Counted from the stretch's first letter, positions 44,486-55,078 are shown. The stretch is DNA of 64,000 nt from Collimonas arenae (GCF_001584165.1 NZ_CP013233.1:3604620-3668619); one strand, 5' to 3'. The notes: generated by a model not told the origin, from the sequence alone. A program made the numbers and translations.

Positions 44486-44527
44486 TAAAAACGCCGCTCC
44501 GATGCAAACCGGAGCGGCGTTTTTTTT
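44486..44527. terminator. Bidirectional terminator between NlpC gene and lpdA
   Basis: Eleven-base stem ACGCCGCTCCG (44491-44501) with CGGAGCGGCGT (44510-44520), flanked by A-run and T-run. It serves the convergent NlpC/P60 gene and lpdA. Confidence 0.9.
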
Positions 44528-44560
44528 GCGAGGTGGGCACAATATGCCCGCCCTACTTCT

Positions 44561-46654
44561 TTATTTCTTCTTTGGAATGAACAAGTCGGTGATCGTGCCC
44601 AAGCCCATTTCAGCCGCAAACATCGGCGTTTCGGACAACGTCGGGTGAGCATGGATGGTCAGCGCCAGATCTTCCAGATCCGCACCCATTTCCATCGCCA
44701 GCACGGTTTCCGCCAACAGCTCGCCGGCATTCACGCCAACGATGCCGGCGCCGATGATGCGCTTGGTGCTTGGATCCCACAACAGCTTGGTCATGCCGTC
44801 GTCACGGCCCATCGCCAATGCACGGCCGCTTGCCGCCCATGGGAAATTGGCCTTTTCGAAAGGAATGCCCTTGGCCTTGGCTTCGGTTTCGGTCAGGCCC
44901 ATCCATGCAATTTCCGGATCGGTGTAGGCCACCGACGGAATCGTCATCGCATCGAATTCCACCTTGTGGCCGCCAATCACTTCCGCCGCCACCTTGGCTT
45001 CGTTAGTGGCCTTGTGCGCCAGCATCGGATCGCCGCAGATATCGCCGATCGCGAAGATGTGCGGCACATTGGTGCGTTGCTGCTTGTTGGCCGGGATGAA
45101 GCCGCGTTCGTTGACAATGACGCCGGCCTTCTCGGCAGCGATTTCCTTGCCGTTCGGACGACGGCCCACGGCCACCAGCACCATGTCGTACAGTTGCGGT
45201 TCCGGTGCGGCCGGCGAACTGCTGTCGGCGCCTTCAAAGGTTGCGCGCAGGCCTTCTTTCAAGGCTTCCAGCTTGGTGACCTTGGTCTTCAGGTGGATTG
45301 CTTCGTAGCGCTTTTCGATACGCTTCTGCAGCGGCTTGACGACATCGCGGTCGGCCGCAGGAATCAGGCCGTCGGCGAATTCGACCACGGTCACCTTGGA
45401 ACCCAGCGCGTCATACACGCAAGCCATTTCGAGGCCGATGATGCCGCCGCCGATGACCAGTAGTTTCTTCGGAATCTGACGCAGTTCCAGCGCGCCGGTG
45501 GAATCGATCAGACGTGGATCGTCGTAAGGGAAACCAGGGATTTTCGCGACCGAAGAACCCGCTGCAATAATTGCGTTCTTGAAGCCGACCACCTTCGGAC
45601 CATCCGCGGTTGCCACGGTGATCGTGTTGGCCGAGCTGAATTCGCCCTTGCCGGTCAGCACTTGCACTTTGCGCGCCTTGGCCAGGCCGGACAAACCGCC
45701 AGTCAGTTTCTTGATGACGCTTTCTTTCCAGCCGCGCAAGGCATCGATATCGATTTCCGGAGCCGACATCTTGACGCCGAAATGCGCCATTTCTTCCGCT
45801 TCGGTAATGACCTTAGCCGCATGCAGCAACGCCTTGGATGGAATACAGCCAACGTTCAGGCAAACCCCGCCGAGGCTAGGATAGCGCTCGATCATGACCA
45901 CGCTCTGGCCCAGGTCGGCGGCGCGGAAAGCCGCAGTGTAGCCGCCAGGACCAGCGCCCAGGACCACGGTATCGCACTCGATGTCGACCTTGCCGGCATA
46001 GCTGGTGGCGGCAGGTGCCGCAACCGCCGGCGCTGCTGCCGGCGCAGGGGCCGCTGCAGCTGCAACCGGTGCAGCAGCGCTGGTGGTTTCCAGCAGCACG
46101 ACCACTGAACCTTCGCTGACCTTGTCGCCGACCTTGACTTTGACTTCCTTGATGACGCCGGCCTGGCTTGATGGAATTTCCATGCTGGCCTTGTCCGACT
46201 CAACCGTGATCAGCGACTGATCCACCTTGACGGTATCGCCAACCTTGACCATCAGTTCGATGACATCAACTTCCTTGACGTCGCCGATATCCGGCACCTT
46301 GATTTCAATCGTGCTGGCGACGCCGGCAGCGGCAGGCGCGGCCGGTGCTGCAGCTGGCACAGCCGCCGGGGCAGGTGCAGCCGCCACAGGCGCAGCAGCC
46401 GGAGCCGCTGCGGCGCCCGCTGCTTCCACCACCAGCACCAGCGAACCTTCGCTGACCTTGTCGCCGACCTTGACCTTGATTTCCTTGATGACGCCGGCCT
46501 GGCTCGATGGAATTTCCATGCTGGCCTTGTCCGATTCAACCGTGATCAGGGACTGGTCAACCTTGACCGTATCGCCCACCTTGACCATCAGTTCGATGAC
46601 TTCGACTTCCTTGACGTCGCCGATATCCGGGACCTTGACTTCAACCATACTCAT
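44561..46654 (-). CDS. lpdA: Dihydrolipoyl dehydrogenase (E3) with two N-terminal lipoyl domains
   Basis: The flavin E3 of pyruvate dehydrogenase, here 697 residues. Lipoyl domain 1 spans about residues 1-77 and lipoyl domain 2 about 117-195, each with [15 protein letters not shown] carrying the lipoyl Lys. Ala/Pro linkers follow each. The E3 proper begins near 226 with FAD site [17 protein letters not shown], redox [19 protein letters not shown] site [14 protein letters not shown], and HAHPTLSE near the end with the catalytic His. Betaproteobacterial E3 usually has one lipoyl domain and about 590 residues, so two is unusual. The domains are almost identical and may result from a duplication. 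Confidence 0.93.
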   Translation of the reverse strand: MSMVEVKVPDIGDVKEVEVIELMVKVGDTVKVDQSLITVESDKASMEIPSSQAGVIKEIKVKVGDKVSEGSLVLVVEAAGAAAAPAAAPVAAAPAPAAVPAAAPAAPAAAGVASTIEIKVPDIGDVKEVDVIELMVKVGDTVKVDQSLITVESDKASMEIPSSQAGVIKEVKVKVGDKVSEGSVVVLLETTSAAAPVAAAAAPAPAAAPAVAAPAATSYAGKVDIECDTVVLGAGPGGYTAAFRAADLGQSVVMIERYPSLGGVCLNVGCIPSKALLHAAKVITEAEEMAHFGVKMSAPEIDIDALRGWKESVIKKLTGGLSGLAKARKVQVLTGKGEFSSANTITVATADGPKVVGFKNAIIAAGSSVAKIPGFPYDDPRLIDSTGALELRQIPKKLLVIGGGIIGLEMACVYDALGSKVTVVEFADGLIPAADRDVVKPLQKRIEKRYEAIHLKTKVTKLEALKEGLRATFEGADSSSPAAPEPQLYDMVLVAVGRRPNGKEIAAEKAGVIVNERGFIPANKQQRTNVPHIFAIGDICGDPMLAHKATNEAKVAAEVIGGHKVEFDAMTIPSVAYTDPEIAWMGLTETEAKAKGIPFEKANFPWAASGRALAMGRDDGMTKLLWDPSTKRIIGAGIVGVNAGELLAETVLAMEMGADLEDLALTIHAHPTLSETPMFAAEMGLGTITDLFIPKKK

Positions 46655-46729
46655 AACATTCGCTCCATTCTCAATCTTCCGAGAAATTAATTGATTTAGT
46701 GTGGCGCTAAACGACGTGTGGCGTGCTAG

Positions 46730-47299
46730 CTACGTTTTCATTTCAAAACTGTGAATGCGCAACGGGGTGGCAGAGCTTTTGTCGAATTCGACGCCTGCAT
46801 GAATGCCGACCTCGGCAATCCGCTGGGCGCTGATATCCTGCTCGTAGACTGCATACATCGCGCCCAGGGCAAAATTGCGGCCACTGCCGATGCCCCAGAA
46901 ACGATCGAAACTGAATACTTCGCGATACGAATACACGCCGAAAATACCGTAAGGATTGGCGATCAGCGCGGTGATCTGTGATGACTCGTACGGATCGTCC
47001 TCGTCTTCCTTGGTATTGAGGAAGTATTGATCCTTGAGGATGGTGTGCACCTTGGAAAAGGTTTCGAACACATCGTCACGATTATTCAGCTTGCAGTCTT
47101 CACCCATGCCGGTCAGCAGTTTGCGCATCACCGGGAAGTGGGCGGCAGTGCCGGCCAGCGTGATATACGATTCGCCAACCTGGAATATCTTGTTGTTGAC
47201 CTCATAGGCATGCGACAAGCGCGTATCGCCGAACGTCACCAGAGAATCCGACGCGATGGCGATCTGCCCATTTTTTTTGACGACAACGCAAGTAGTCAT
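46730..47299 (-). CDS. Betaproteobacterial proteasome homolog (BPH), Ntn-hydrolase
   Basis: A 189-residue proteasome beta-subunit-like protein. ATG 47299 gives MTTCVVVKKNGQIAIASDSL; removal of Met exposes Thr1, and Asp17 and a Lys at 36 (NNKIF) match the proteasome catalytic set Thr1-Asp17-Lys33 with a short insertion. GGAGAG lies upstream. The family is known as BPH, a double-ring assembly described in other betaproteobacteria; its substrate is unknown. The gene sits inside the pyruvate dehydrogenase cluster between aceF and lpdA on the same strand, so it may be co-transcribed. The reading frame upstream to 47440 overlaps the end of aceF and has no support. Confidence 0.85.
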   Translation of the reverse strand: MTTCVVVKKNGQIAIASDSLVTFGDTRLSHAYEVNNKIFQVGESYITLAGTAAHFPVMRKLLTGMGEDCKLNNRDDVFETFSKVHTILKDQYFLNTKEDEDDPYESSQITALIANPYGIFGVYSYREVFSFDRFWGIGSGRNFALGAMYAVYEQDISAQRIAEVGIHAGVEFDKSSATPLRIHSFEMKT

Positions 47300-47360
47300 G
47301 GTTGCTCTCCAACGATATGCAAATTGACTTGCAAGGCGGGCACCAAGTGCCCGCCCCACA

Positions 47361-48688
47361 TCACAGCAATGTCTTGCGCATGTCGGCCAGCACTTCAGCC
47401 AGATAGACGCTGAAGCGCGCACCCATCGCACCGTCAACAACGCGGTGATCGTAAGACAACGATGTCGGCATCATCAAGCGCGGCACGAACTGCTTGCCGT
47501 CCCAGACCGGCTTCATCGATGCTTTCGATAAGCCCAGGATAGCGACTTCAGGCGCGTTGATGATTGCGTAAAGGCCGTACCGCCGATGCCGCCCAAGGAC
47601 GAAATCGTGAAGGTCGCGCCTTGCATGTCGGCCGGCTTCAACTTGCCGTCGCGCGCTTGTGCGGACAGCTCGCCCATTTCCAGAGCGATCTGGCTAATGC
47701 CCTTCTTATCGGCATCCTTGATCACCGGTACGACCAGGCCATTCGGCGTGTCGGCGGCAAAGCCGATGTTGTAGTACTGCTTGAGGATCAGGTTCTCACC
47801 CTTGCCGTCCAGCGAGGAGTTGAACGCCGGGAATTTCTTCAATGCCGCAACGCTGGCCTTGATCACGAATGCCAGCATGGTCAGCTTGACCGGCGACTTG
47901 GCCTTGGCGAAGCTGTCGTTGGCTTGCTTGCGGAATTCTTCCAGCTCGGTGATATCGGCTTCGTCGAACTGCGTCACATGCGGAATCATGACCCAGTTGC
48001 GATGCAGGTTCGGACCGCTCAGTTTCTTGATGCGCGACAACGGCAACAACTCGGTCGGACCTTGCTTGCTGAAATCCAGCGATGGCCATGCCAGCAGATC
48101 CAGGCCGACGCCACTGCCGCCCTTGCTTGCTGCCGCTGCGCCGTTGGTGTTTGCCGAACCGGCAATCACACCCTTGACGTAGTTCTGTACATCTTCGTGC
48201 GTGATACGGGCCTTGATGCCGGTACCGGCAACGCGGCTCAGGTCAACACCCAGTTCACGTGCAAATTTACGCACCGATGGCGATGCATGCGGGATGCCGC
48301 CGCTGGTATTGACCGGTGCGGCCGGTGCCGCAGCAACTGGCGCCGCAGGGGCAGGTGCTGGCGCTGCTACCGGCGCAGGAGCCGGAGCGGCTGCGGCCGG
48401 TGCAGGTGCAGCCGCTGCTGGCGCACTGGCTGGCGCCGCCGCTGCAGTTGCATCGGCTTCCAATATCAGCACCAATGTGCCTTCCTTGACCTTGTCGCCC
48501 AGCTTGACCTTCAACTCCTTGATCACGCCCGCGTGGCTCGACGGGATCTCCATGCTGGCTTTATCGGATTCGACCGTGATCAGCGACTGATCAACTTTTA
48601 CCGTATCTCCGACTTTCACCATCAATTCAATGACTTCAACTTCACTGACGTCGCCGATATCCGGGACTTTGACTTCCACCATACTCAT
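47361..48688 (-). CDS. aceF: Dihydrolipoyllysine acetyltransferase (E2), frameshifted as given
   Basis: E2 of pyruvate dehydrogenase. One lipoyl domain (1-76, [13 protein letters not shown]), a long Ala/Pro linker (80-125), the E3-binding peripheral domain ([19 protein letters not shown], about 130-165), then the acyltransferase domain with [15 protein letters not shown] and the LGGIGGT segment. The frame breaks at about 47566, where ACGCAATC should probably be ACGCCAATC; the restored frame reads APEVAILG, then [15 protein letters not shown] with the catalytic His and Asp, to MRKTLL at 47361. Restored length is 442 residues. Only one lipoyl domain is present, whereas E3 has two. Confidence 0.88.
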
Positions 48689-48721
48689 CGCTTAGCTCCA
48701 TTCATTCTGCCCGCTGTACAT

Positions 48722-48760
48722 CGCGGGCCTGAGTTTCCTTCCGGAAAATTCAGGCCCGCG
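48722..48760 (-). promoter_or_regulatory. Hairpin between aceE and aceF
   Basis: An 11-base perfect stem CGCGGGCCTGA (48722-48732) with TCAGGCCCGCG (48750-48760), extended inward by TTTCC/GGAAA. No U-run follows on either side. It lies 30-70 bases before aceF and may set the E1/E2 mRNA ratio by processing or partial termination. Confidence 0.5.
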
Positions 48761-48841
48761 TTTCGCAGCCGTGGAAATTTTAATACTGGCTTGATTACCC
48801 GTTAATGTGACGCTTGTTATCCAGCTATTAAGACCAGTACC

Positions 48842-51537
48842 TTATTGCGTGACCGGATTCGGCTTCTCCGGATTGATACCATACTTGGTAATTGCATCGG
48901 CGACAACCGAGGCTTTGATCTTGCCTTCGTCGGCCAGCGATTTCAATGCAGCCACCGCGACGTAATAGCGATTGACTTCAAAGAACTCACGCAGCTTGGC
49001 GCGGGTATCGGAACGGCCGAAACCGTCGGTGCCCAGCACTTTGTAGGTGCGGCCAGCCGGTACGAACGCACGTGCCTGTTCAGCGAAAGTACGCATGTAG
49101 TCGGTGGAGACGATGATCGGGCCAGTAGTGTCTTTCAGGCATTGGGTGATGTGCGCCACGCGCGGTGTTTCCGTCGGGTGCAGCATGTTCCAGCGTTCGA
49201 CATCCTGGCCGTCGCGAGCCAGCAATGTGAACGACGGCGCCGACCAGACATCGGCATCAACGCCCCAGTCGCTGGCCAGCAGCGCCGCACCTTCGATGAC
49301 TTCGCGCAGGATCGTGCCGGAGCCCATCAACTGCACACGCAGCTTGTTCTTCTTGCCGCCTTCCTGCAGCAGGTACAAGCCCTTGATGATGCCCTCTTCC
49401 GTGCCTTCTTTCAGGCCTGGATGGCTGTAGTTCTCGTTCATCAGGGTCAGGTAGTAGAACACGTCTTCCTGGTTGGTGACCATGCGGCGCAAACCGTCAT
49501 GCATGATGACTGCCACTTCGTGCGAGAAGGTCGGATCGTAAGGCACGCAGTTCGGGATGGTCGATGCCAGCACATGGCTGTGACCGTCTTCGTGTTGCAA
49601 GCCTTCACCGTTCAATGTAGTACGGCCAGCGGTGCCGCCCAGCAGGAAGCCGCGGCGCGCATGTCGCCAGCTGCCCAAGCCAGGTCGCCGATACGCTGCA
49701 GGCCGAACATCGAGTAGTAAGTGTAGAACGGGATCATGACCCGGTTATTGGTCGAGTACGAAGTCGCCGCAGCAATCCACGAGCTCATGCCGCCGGCTTC
49801 GTTGATGCCTTCCTGCAGGATCTGGCCGGCCTTGTCTTCACGGTAGTACATCACCTGATCTTTATCGACCGGTTCATACAGCTGGCCGACCTGGCTGAAA
49901 ATGCCGATCTGGCGGAACAGGCCTTCCATACCGAAAGTACGCGATTCGTCGACCATGATCGGCACCACGCGCTGGCCCAGGCTCGGGTCACGCAGCAGTG
50001 TGTTCAGGATACGGACGTAAGCCTGGGTCGTGGAAATTTCACGGCCTTCGGCGGTTGGCTCCAACGCGCCCTTGAATGCCGACAATTCCGGCACGATCAG
50101 TTCTTCGTCAGCCTTTTGGCGACGTTGCGGCAGGTAGCCGCCCAACTCTTTACGACGGGCATGCAGGTACTGCATTTCCGGGGTGTCGTCGGCTGGCTTG
50201 AAGAACGGCACGCTTGGCAGCTGCTCGTCGGAAATCGGCAACTGGAAGCGGTCGCGCATGGCCTTGATGGCTTCGTCGTCCAGCTTCTTGGTGTTGTGCG
50301 CGGTGTTGCGCGCTTCGCCCGACTTGCCGAAGCCGTAGCCCTTGATGCTCTTGACCAGCAATACGGTCGGCTGGCCCTTGTGTTCCTGCGCGACCTTGAA
50401 CGCAGCGTAGATCTTGTGTGGATCGTGGCCGCCACGGGTCAGGTGCCAGATGTCGTCGTCGGACATCTTGCTGACCAGTTCCAGCAATTTCGGATGCTTG
50501 CCGAAGAAATGCTTACGCACGAAGGCGCCATCCTTGGCCTTGTAGTTCTGGTATTCGCCGTCGACGGTTTCCATCATCACGCGCTGCAGGATGCCTTCCT
50601 TGTCGCGCGCCAGCAGATCGTCCCAACCTGCGCCCCAGATGACCTTGACCACGTTCCAGCCGGCGCCGCGGAAATCGCTTTCCAGTTCCTGGATGATCTT
50701 GCCGTTGCCGCGCACCGGACCGTCCAGGCGCTGCAGGTTACAGTTGACCACGATCACCAGGTTGTCGAGACGCTCGCGGCCGGCCATGCCGATCGCGCCC
50801 ATCGATTCCGGCTCATCCATCTCGCCATCGCCGCAGAACGCCCAGACCTTGCGGTTAGCGGTGTCGGCGATGCCGCGTGCATGCAGGTATTTCAGGAAAC
50901 GCGCCTGATAGATCGCCATCAACGGACCCAAGCCCATGGATACGGTCGGGAATTGCCAGAAATCCGGCATCAGCTTCGGATGCGGATAGGAAGACAAGCC
51001 ATTGCCATCGACTTCGCGACGGAAATGCAGCAATTGTTCTTCAGTCAGGCGGCCCTCGAGGAACGCGCGGGCATAGATGCCTGGCGACGAGTGGCCCTGG
51101 ATGTACAGCAGGTCGCCACCGTGGTTTTCGGAAGGAGCGTGCCAGAAATGGTTGAAGCCGATGCCGAGCATGTTGGCCAGCGAAGCGAAGCTGGACAGAT
51201 GGCCGCCGAGGTCGCCGTCGAGGCGGTTGGCCTTGACCACCATCGCCATCGCATTCCAGCGCATCCACGAGCGCAGGCGCTCTTCGATTTCCAGATCGCC
51301 AGGGCAAGGCTCGCCCATGTGGGCAGGGATGGTGTTGACGTAAGCGGTATTGCTGGAAAACGGGATCTGGGCGCCACGACGACGGGCCAGGTCAACCATT
51401 CTTTCCATCAGATAGTGGGCGCGCTCAGGGCCTTCGGTTTCGATGACCGCTTCGAGCGCATCAAGCCACTCTTGCGTTTCAATGACATCTGGATCGTTGG
51501 CGGCTTGGGCCAAAACCTGGTCGAGCTGGGCTGACAT
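48842..51537 (-). CDS. aceE: Pyruvate dehydrogenase E1 component, frameshifted as given
   Basis: Homodimeric thiamine-diphosphate E1. From ATG 51537 (MSAQLDQVLAQAANDPD) it is intact to about residue 628, with thiamine site GDGEMDEPESMGAIGMAGRE and NCNLQRLDGPVRGNG. After AWAAGDMRA the frame shifts at about 49654 (GCGCGCCGCGG should be GCGCGCCCGCGG); the rest reads RGFLLGGTAGRTTLNGEGLQHEDGHS to PVTQ at 48842. Restored length is 898 residues, near E. coli AceE (887). It is the first gene of the aceE-aceF-bph-lpdA cluster. Confidence 0.9.
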
Positions 51538-51631
51538 GCTGAGTCTCCTGAATTTGTGCGCTTGTCCAATTTAGCATCGGACTAGCGGGTTGGGTCGCAA
51601 GCATCTACGTCACTTTGTAGACGGGTGCCAA

Positions 51632-51660
51632 ATTCTAACAGGACTTTTTTCGACTTCCAA
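51632..51660 (-). promoter_or_regulatory. Candidate aceE promoter
   Basis: On the minus strand TTGGAA (51655-51660) and TAGAAT (51632-51637) with 17 bases between. Transcription would start near 51625, leaving about 88 bases before aceE. No Pdh regulator site was identified. Confidence 0.45.
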
Positions 51661-51864
51661 ATAGCGATATGCGATTTCATAATGTAAAAATATGCTGCAG
51701 AGCAAGGTAATTTACGAGAGAAATCTGATGCCTTTGGATTCCTTCATGGACGTCATAAGAGAATATTCATCAATATATTCATGACGCGACGCAGCAATAG
51801 TTGCTATTGGTTATGATCCAAATACCACTTATAACTATTTCAATATAAGAAATTCCAGAAATCC
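51661..51864. other. Non-coding region upstream of aceE
   Basis: An A/T-rich stretch between the aceE promoter and the terminator of the next minus-strand gene. No reading frame has coding character and no RNA gene was recognised. Confidence 0.4.
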
Positions 51865-51900
51865 AAATAAAAAAGCGCTAACCGTTTGCCGGTCAGCGCT
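51865..51900 (-). terminator. Terminator after the secreted YbjQ-like gene
   Basis: Stem AGCGCTAACCG (51874-51884) with CGGTCAGCGCT (51890-51900), one mismatch, followed on the minus strand by a T-rich tail. It ends the gene at 51956-52402. Confidence 0.8.
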
Positions 51901-51955
51901 TCTTCCGCACTTTCTGTCACTTCCTTACTGGACTGCGGTTCTTGTGCACCAAACC

Positions 51956-52402
51956 TTATTTGGCAATCTTGACAAAGTCGCCCTTGAAGGCGGCGCCAGC
52001 CATGATCGCACCGACGTGGCACTCAAACTCGGTGGAACTGGAGTATTCGTTGTTGTCGTAGTTACTGACAATATTGACGACGGCATTTGCCCCCAGATCG
52101 ATGGCTCGTTTCTGTAATCGCAACATCGCCGACAAAAATACCCAATGACAGGCTTTCTCGTCGGATTTGCCAAATGCATTGGTCTTCTGACTGGTTTTGT
52201 CGCTACCCAATTTGCTCAAGATCGGAGGCGTCGGCTGATTACCGAAGTAAAACCGCACGCTATCACCTAGACGGCTATGTGCATCATTGTCCGCCATCGC
52301 CGCCGCCAGCGGCAGCATCACCTTGCGATCCGCGGCCTGCGCCGGCAGCACGTTGAACAGCGTGGCAGCGACCACTGCGCTCAGCAAAATCTTCTTTTTC
52401 AT
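51956..52402 (-). CDS. Secreted protein with YbjQ/RcsF-like fold, function unknown
   Basis: A 148-residue exported protein with signal peptide MKKKILLSAVVAATLFNVLPAQA. The C-terminal half (LQKRAIDLGANAVVNIVSNYD, FECHVGAIMAGAAFKG) resembles the YbjQ/heavy-metal-binding or RcsF-like fold, in which a repeated A-x-x-LGANA helix-strand unit is typical. Homologues are often mislabelled as excinuclease subunits; there is no UvrA motif here. Two or three Cys (KACHW, EFECH) may form a disulfide in the periplasm. A terminator follows. Confidence 0.75.
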   Translation of the reverse strand: MKKKILLSAVVAATLFNVLPAQAADRKVMLPLAAAMADNDAHSRLGDSVRFYFGNQPTPPILSKLGSDKTSQKTNAFGKSDEKACHWVFLSAMLRLQKRAIDLGANAVVNIVSNYDNNEYSSSTEFECHVGAIMAGAAFKGDFVKIAK

Positions 52403-52451
52403 TTTTTCCCCTTTTTGACTTCACATTGACAGACCGGTAACGCAGCTAAGA

Positions 52452-53072
52452 CTACACCGCCTTGCCGCCATTTTTCTTGGCGCCGATGCGACTCTCTTTA
52501 CCAGCCAGCAGGTTGCCGATATTTTTGGCATGGCGATAAATCAGCAAGGCGCTCATCACGACAATCGCCAGCAGAATCATGTCGGGCCCTTCCAGCAAGG
52601 TATAGAAGAACGGCGCGAAGATGCTGGCAATCAGGGCCGCCAGCGATGAATAACGAAACGCGTAGGCGATGATCAGCCAGGTGCCGATAGTCGCCAGTCC
52701 CAGCCAGGGATTAATGCCGATCAGGATGCCGAGCAGAGTGGCCACACCTTTGCCGCCGGCAAAGCGGAAAAACACCGGCCACAGATGACCCAGAAATACC
52801 GCCACCGCAGCCAAGGCAACCGCGCCGTCGCCCAGTCCGAATTGCGGCCCGAACCTTTGCGTCAGCCATACCGCCAGCCAACCCTTGAAGCCGTCGCCCA
52901 GCAACGTTAGCGCAGCAGCGGTCTTGTTCCCGCTGCGCAGCACATTGGTGGCGCCCGGATTGTTCGATCCGTAGGTGCGCGGATCGCCCAGGCCAAACAC
53001 TTTGCTGGTGAGGATGCCAAACGACACCGAACCGATCAGGTAGGCTGCAATGATGAATAACAATGTGTACAT
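52452..53072 (-). CDS. plsY: Glycerol-3-phosphate 1-O-acyltransferase PlsY
   Basis: A 206-residue integral membrane acyltransferase that uses acyl-phosphate to make lysophosphatidic acid, the first step of phospholipid synthesis. The hallmark motifs are [16 protein letters not shown] (glycerol-phosphate and phosphate site) and [17 protein letters not shown]. About five hydrophobic helices are expected. Its neighbours are ybaK upstream on the same strand and a secreted protein downstream. Confidence 0.95.
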   Translation of the reverse strand: MYTLLFIIAAYLIGSVSFGILTSKVFGLGDPRTYGSNNPGATNVLRSGNKTAAALTLLGDGFKGWLAVWLTQRFGPQFGLGDGAVALAAVAVFLGHLWPVFFRFAGGKGVATLLGILIGINPWLGLATIGTWLIIAYAFRYSSLAALIASIFAPFFYTLLEGPDMILLAIVVMSALLIYRHAKNIGNLLAGKESRIGAKKNGGKAV

Positions 53073-53105
53073 GCGTGTCTCTTTCTCTTTATGGGTTCAG
53101 GGCCG

Positions 53106-53591
53106 TCATTCATCCAGCGCACACTGGACAGGCTGCGCCTGCAGCAGATCAACCACGATGTGCGGCGCCAGGCCGATCAGGTAGCCGCGACGGCCGCCGT
53201 TAATATAAATCTTCTGCAGCGCCAGGATGCTCTCTTCTATATAGACAGGCATTGCCTTGCGCGTGGCGAACGGCGACGTGCCGCCGATCAGATAGCCGGA
53301 ATGGCGATTCGCCACTTCCGGCTTGCACGGTTCGATCGATTTGCAGCCGATCTGCCGCGCCAGGTTCTTGGTCGACACCTTGCGGTCGCCATGCATCAGG
53401 ACGATCAGCGGCTTGGCCGCCTCGTTCTGCATCACCAGCGTCTTCACCACGTGATGTTCATCCACGCCTAATGCGCGCGCCGATACCGTGGTGCCGCCAT
53501 GTTCTTCATACTCATAGGGATGTTCGGAAAAGACCGCGCCGTGTTTGCGCAGGAATTGCGTCGCCGGCGTCTCTGAAATGTGTTTTGTCAT
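53106..53591 (-). CDS. ybaK: Cys-tRNA(Pro)/Cys-tRNA(Cys) deacylase YbaK
   Basis: A 161-residue trans-editing enzyme of the YbaK/ProX group that hydrolyses mischarged Cys-tRNA(Pro). ATG 53591 gives MTKHISETPATQFLRKHG; the longer frame to 53633 is unlikely. KTLVMQNEAAKPLIVLMHGD, with the catalytic Lys, and YLIGGTSPFATRK, a YbaK signature, are present. It precedes plsY by 34 bases and may share its transcript. Confidence 0.92.
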   Translation of the reverse strand: MTKHISETPATQFLRKHGAVFSEHPYEYEEHGGTTVSARALGVDEHHVVKTLVMQNEAAKPLIVLMHGDRKVSTKNLARQIGCKSIEPCKPEVANRHSGYLIGGTSPFATRKAMPVYIEESILALQKIYINGGRRGYLIGLAPHIVVDLLQAQPVQCALDE

Positions 53592-53747
53592 ACTGGGCAA
53601 GTTGAATACACCGATCGATACCGGGGCATGCAAATAATGTTGTCGTCAAACCTGATGCGGCGACATTATGCAACGAGACAGCGGATTTGTGACATCGTCT
53701 TTGATCCGCGCCCCATCCAGTGCATTGCGGCTGATTTTCAAGCAGTC

Positions 53748-53909
53748 TTATGGTTGCTTCGGCTCGTCGGGAGCAGGCTCGCCGCTACCCGGTTCCTCGG
53801 GCTCCATCGTTTCCTCGGATTCGACCTCGGTGGAAGTCCCTTCTCCAGCTTGCGCTTCAGCTTTTCTTCCTTCTTCTTTTTCTTTTCTAATTCTTTTTGC
53901 CGTTTTCAT
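53748..53909 (-). CDS. Possible small acidic protein
   Basis: A 53-residue reading frame, MKTAKRIRKEKEEGRKAEAQ at the start, then Glu/Pro-rich to the end (EEPGSGEPAPDEPKQP). It is basic at the front and strongly acidic after. No ribosome site precedes the ATG, so coding status is doubtful. It lies in the 550-base gap between ybaK and xerD; the rest of that gap shows no gene. Confidence 0.3.
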   Translation of the reverse strand: MKTAKRIRKEKEEGRKAEAQAGEGTSTEVESEETMEPEEPGSGEPAPDEPKQP

Positions 53910-54139
53910 ATTGAAAATTCGTTTTTGCCAATTGCGCCCCCTAATAAGCTCTTGATAGATGATGTACAGGATACAGGAGAAGCCAGCGCATTGCGGGACA
54001 GAGTTTGCGTATCGCCGTAGCACACGACATTTATTTATCGGCAACAAAATAGAGTGGCTCGATATCTAGACTCGCCCATGAGTTATTCAAAAACCAATAC
54101 TCCCTCACACAACTCGTCTGCGCATTGGCACATATTTCG

Positions 54140-55078
54140 TCATCCGCGCGGATGATGTTCTTCATGCAATTTCTTCAAGCGTTCGCGCGCCACATGCGTG
54201 TAAATCTGTGTGGTCGATATGTCGGCATGCCCCAGCAACAGCTGGACCACCCGCAGATCGGCGCCATGGTTGAGCAAATGGGTGGCGAATGCATGGCGCA
54301 GGGTATGCGGCGACAACGGTGCATTGATGGCGGCCCGCGATGCGTATTTCTTGATCAGCGTCCAGAACATCTGGCGCGTCATCGCTCCGCCGCGCGCTGT
54401 CACGAATAAAGCATCATCCATCTGGCCGTTCAGGATCTGGCTGCGGGCTTCGTGCAAATAGCGCACGATCCAGCTGCGCGCTTCCTCGCCGAACGGCAGC
54501 AGCCGGGTTTTATTGCCCTTGCCGGTCACCCGCAGCACGCCCTCCTTCATGCCGACCTCGATCGTCTTCAGCAGCACCAGTTCCGATACCCGCAAGCCGC
54601 TGGCGTACATCAACTCCAGCATGGTGCGGTCGCGCAAGCCGAGCGGCGTGTCGACATCGGGCGCAGCCAGCAATGCCTCCACCTGGGCTTCCGACAATAC
54701 CTTGGGAAAACGCGGCACCTGCTTGGCCGAGCGCAAGTGCAGACAGGGATCGGTACTGATGCGATTTTGCCGCAACGCCAGCAGATAGAAACGCTTCAAC
54801 ACCGCCAGACGCCGATTCGACGACGTGGCTTTGCTAGTGTCGTGCTTGGCGAGGAAATAGGCGTTCAGATCGGCAGCGTCGATCGCAAACAGTGACTTGC
54901 GCTCCGGCTGCTCCTGCAGCCACAGCGCAAACAGCGTCATGTCGCGCCGATACGCCTCCAGGGAATTTTTGGCGAGGCCGTCTTCCAGCCACAGACTGTC
55001 GCAAAACTCGTCGATTGCGGTTTGATTGTCGGCGGTCAGCGTCGGCTTCGGTGGTCCATCGGCACGCGGCTTCCTCAC
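54140..55078 (-). CDS. xerD: Site-specific tyrosine recombinase XerD
   Basis: A 312-residue tyrosine recombinase that with XerC resolves chromosome dimers at dif. The N-terminal SAM-like domain (about 20-105) is followed by the catalytic domain with Arg in ASGLRVSELV, Lys in TGKGNKTRLLP, HTLRHAFATHLL, and LGHADISTTQIYTHV with the nucleophile Tyr. The start is GTG 55078, overlapping the ogt stop (TGTGA). Its place next to ogt and its length make XerD more likely than an integrase. Confidence 0.92.
   Translation of the reverse strand: MRKPRADGPPKPTLTADNQTAIDEFCDSLWLEDGLAKNSLEAYRRDMTLFALWLQEQPERKSLFAIDAADLNAYFLAKHDTSKATSSNRRLAVLKRFYLLALRQNRISTDPCLHLRSAKQVPRFPKVLSEAQVEALLAAPDVDTPLGLRDRTMLELMYASGLRVSELVLLKTIEVGMKEGVLRVTGKGNKTRLLPFGEEARSWIVRYLHEARSQILNGQMDDALFVTARGGAMTRQMFWTLIKKYASRAAINAPLSPHTLRHAFATHLLNHGADLRVVQLLLGHADISTTQIYTHVARERLKKLHEEHHPRG

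Noticed and set aside
47564..48805. 413-residue plus-strand frame opposite aceF
   Set aside because: Antisense shadow with low-complexity Arg/Cys-rich sequence from the Ala/Pro linker.
48842..49678. Downstream part of aceE as a separate 278-residue gene
   Set aside because: It is the continuation of aceE after a one-base loss; its first residues before RGFLLGG are not conserved.
50116..51534. 472-residue plus-strand frame opposite aceE
   Set aside because: Antisense shadow; the opposite strand is a clear E1 enzyme.
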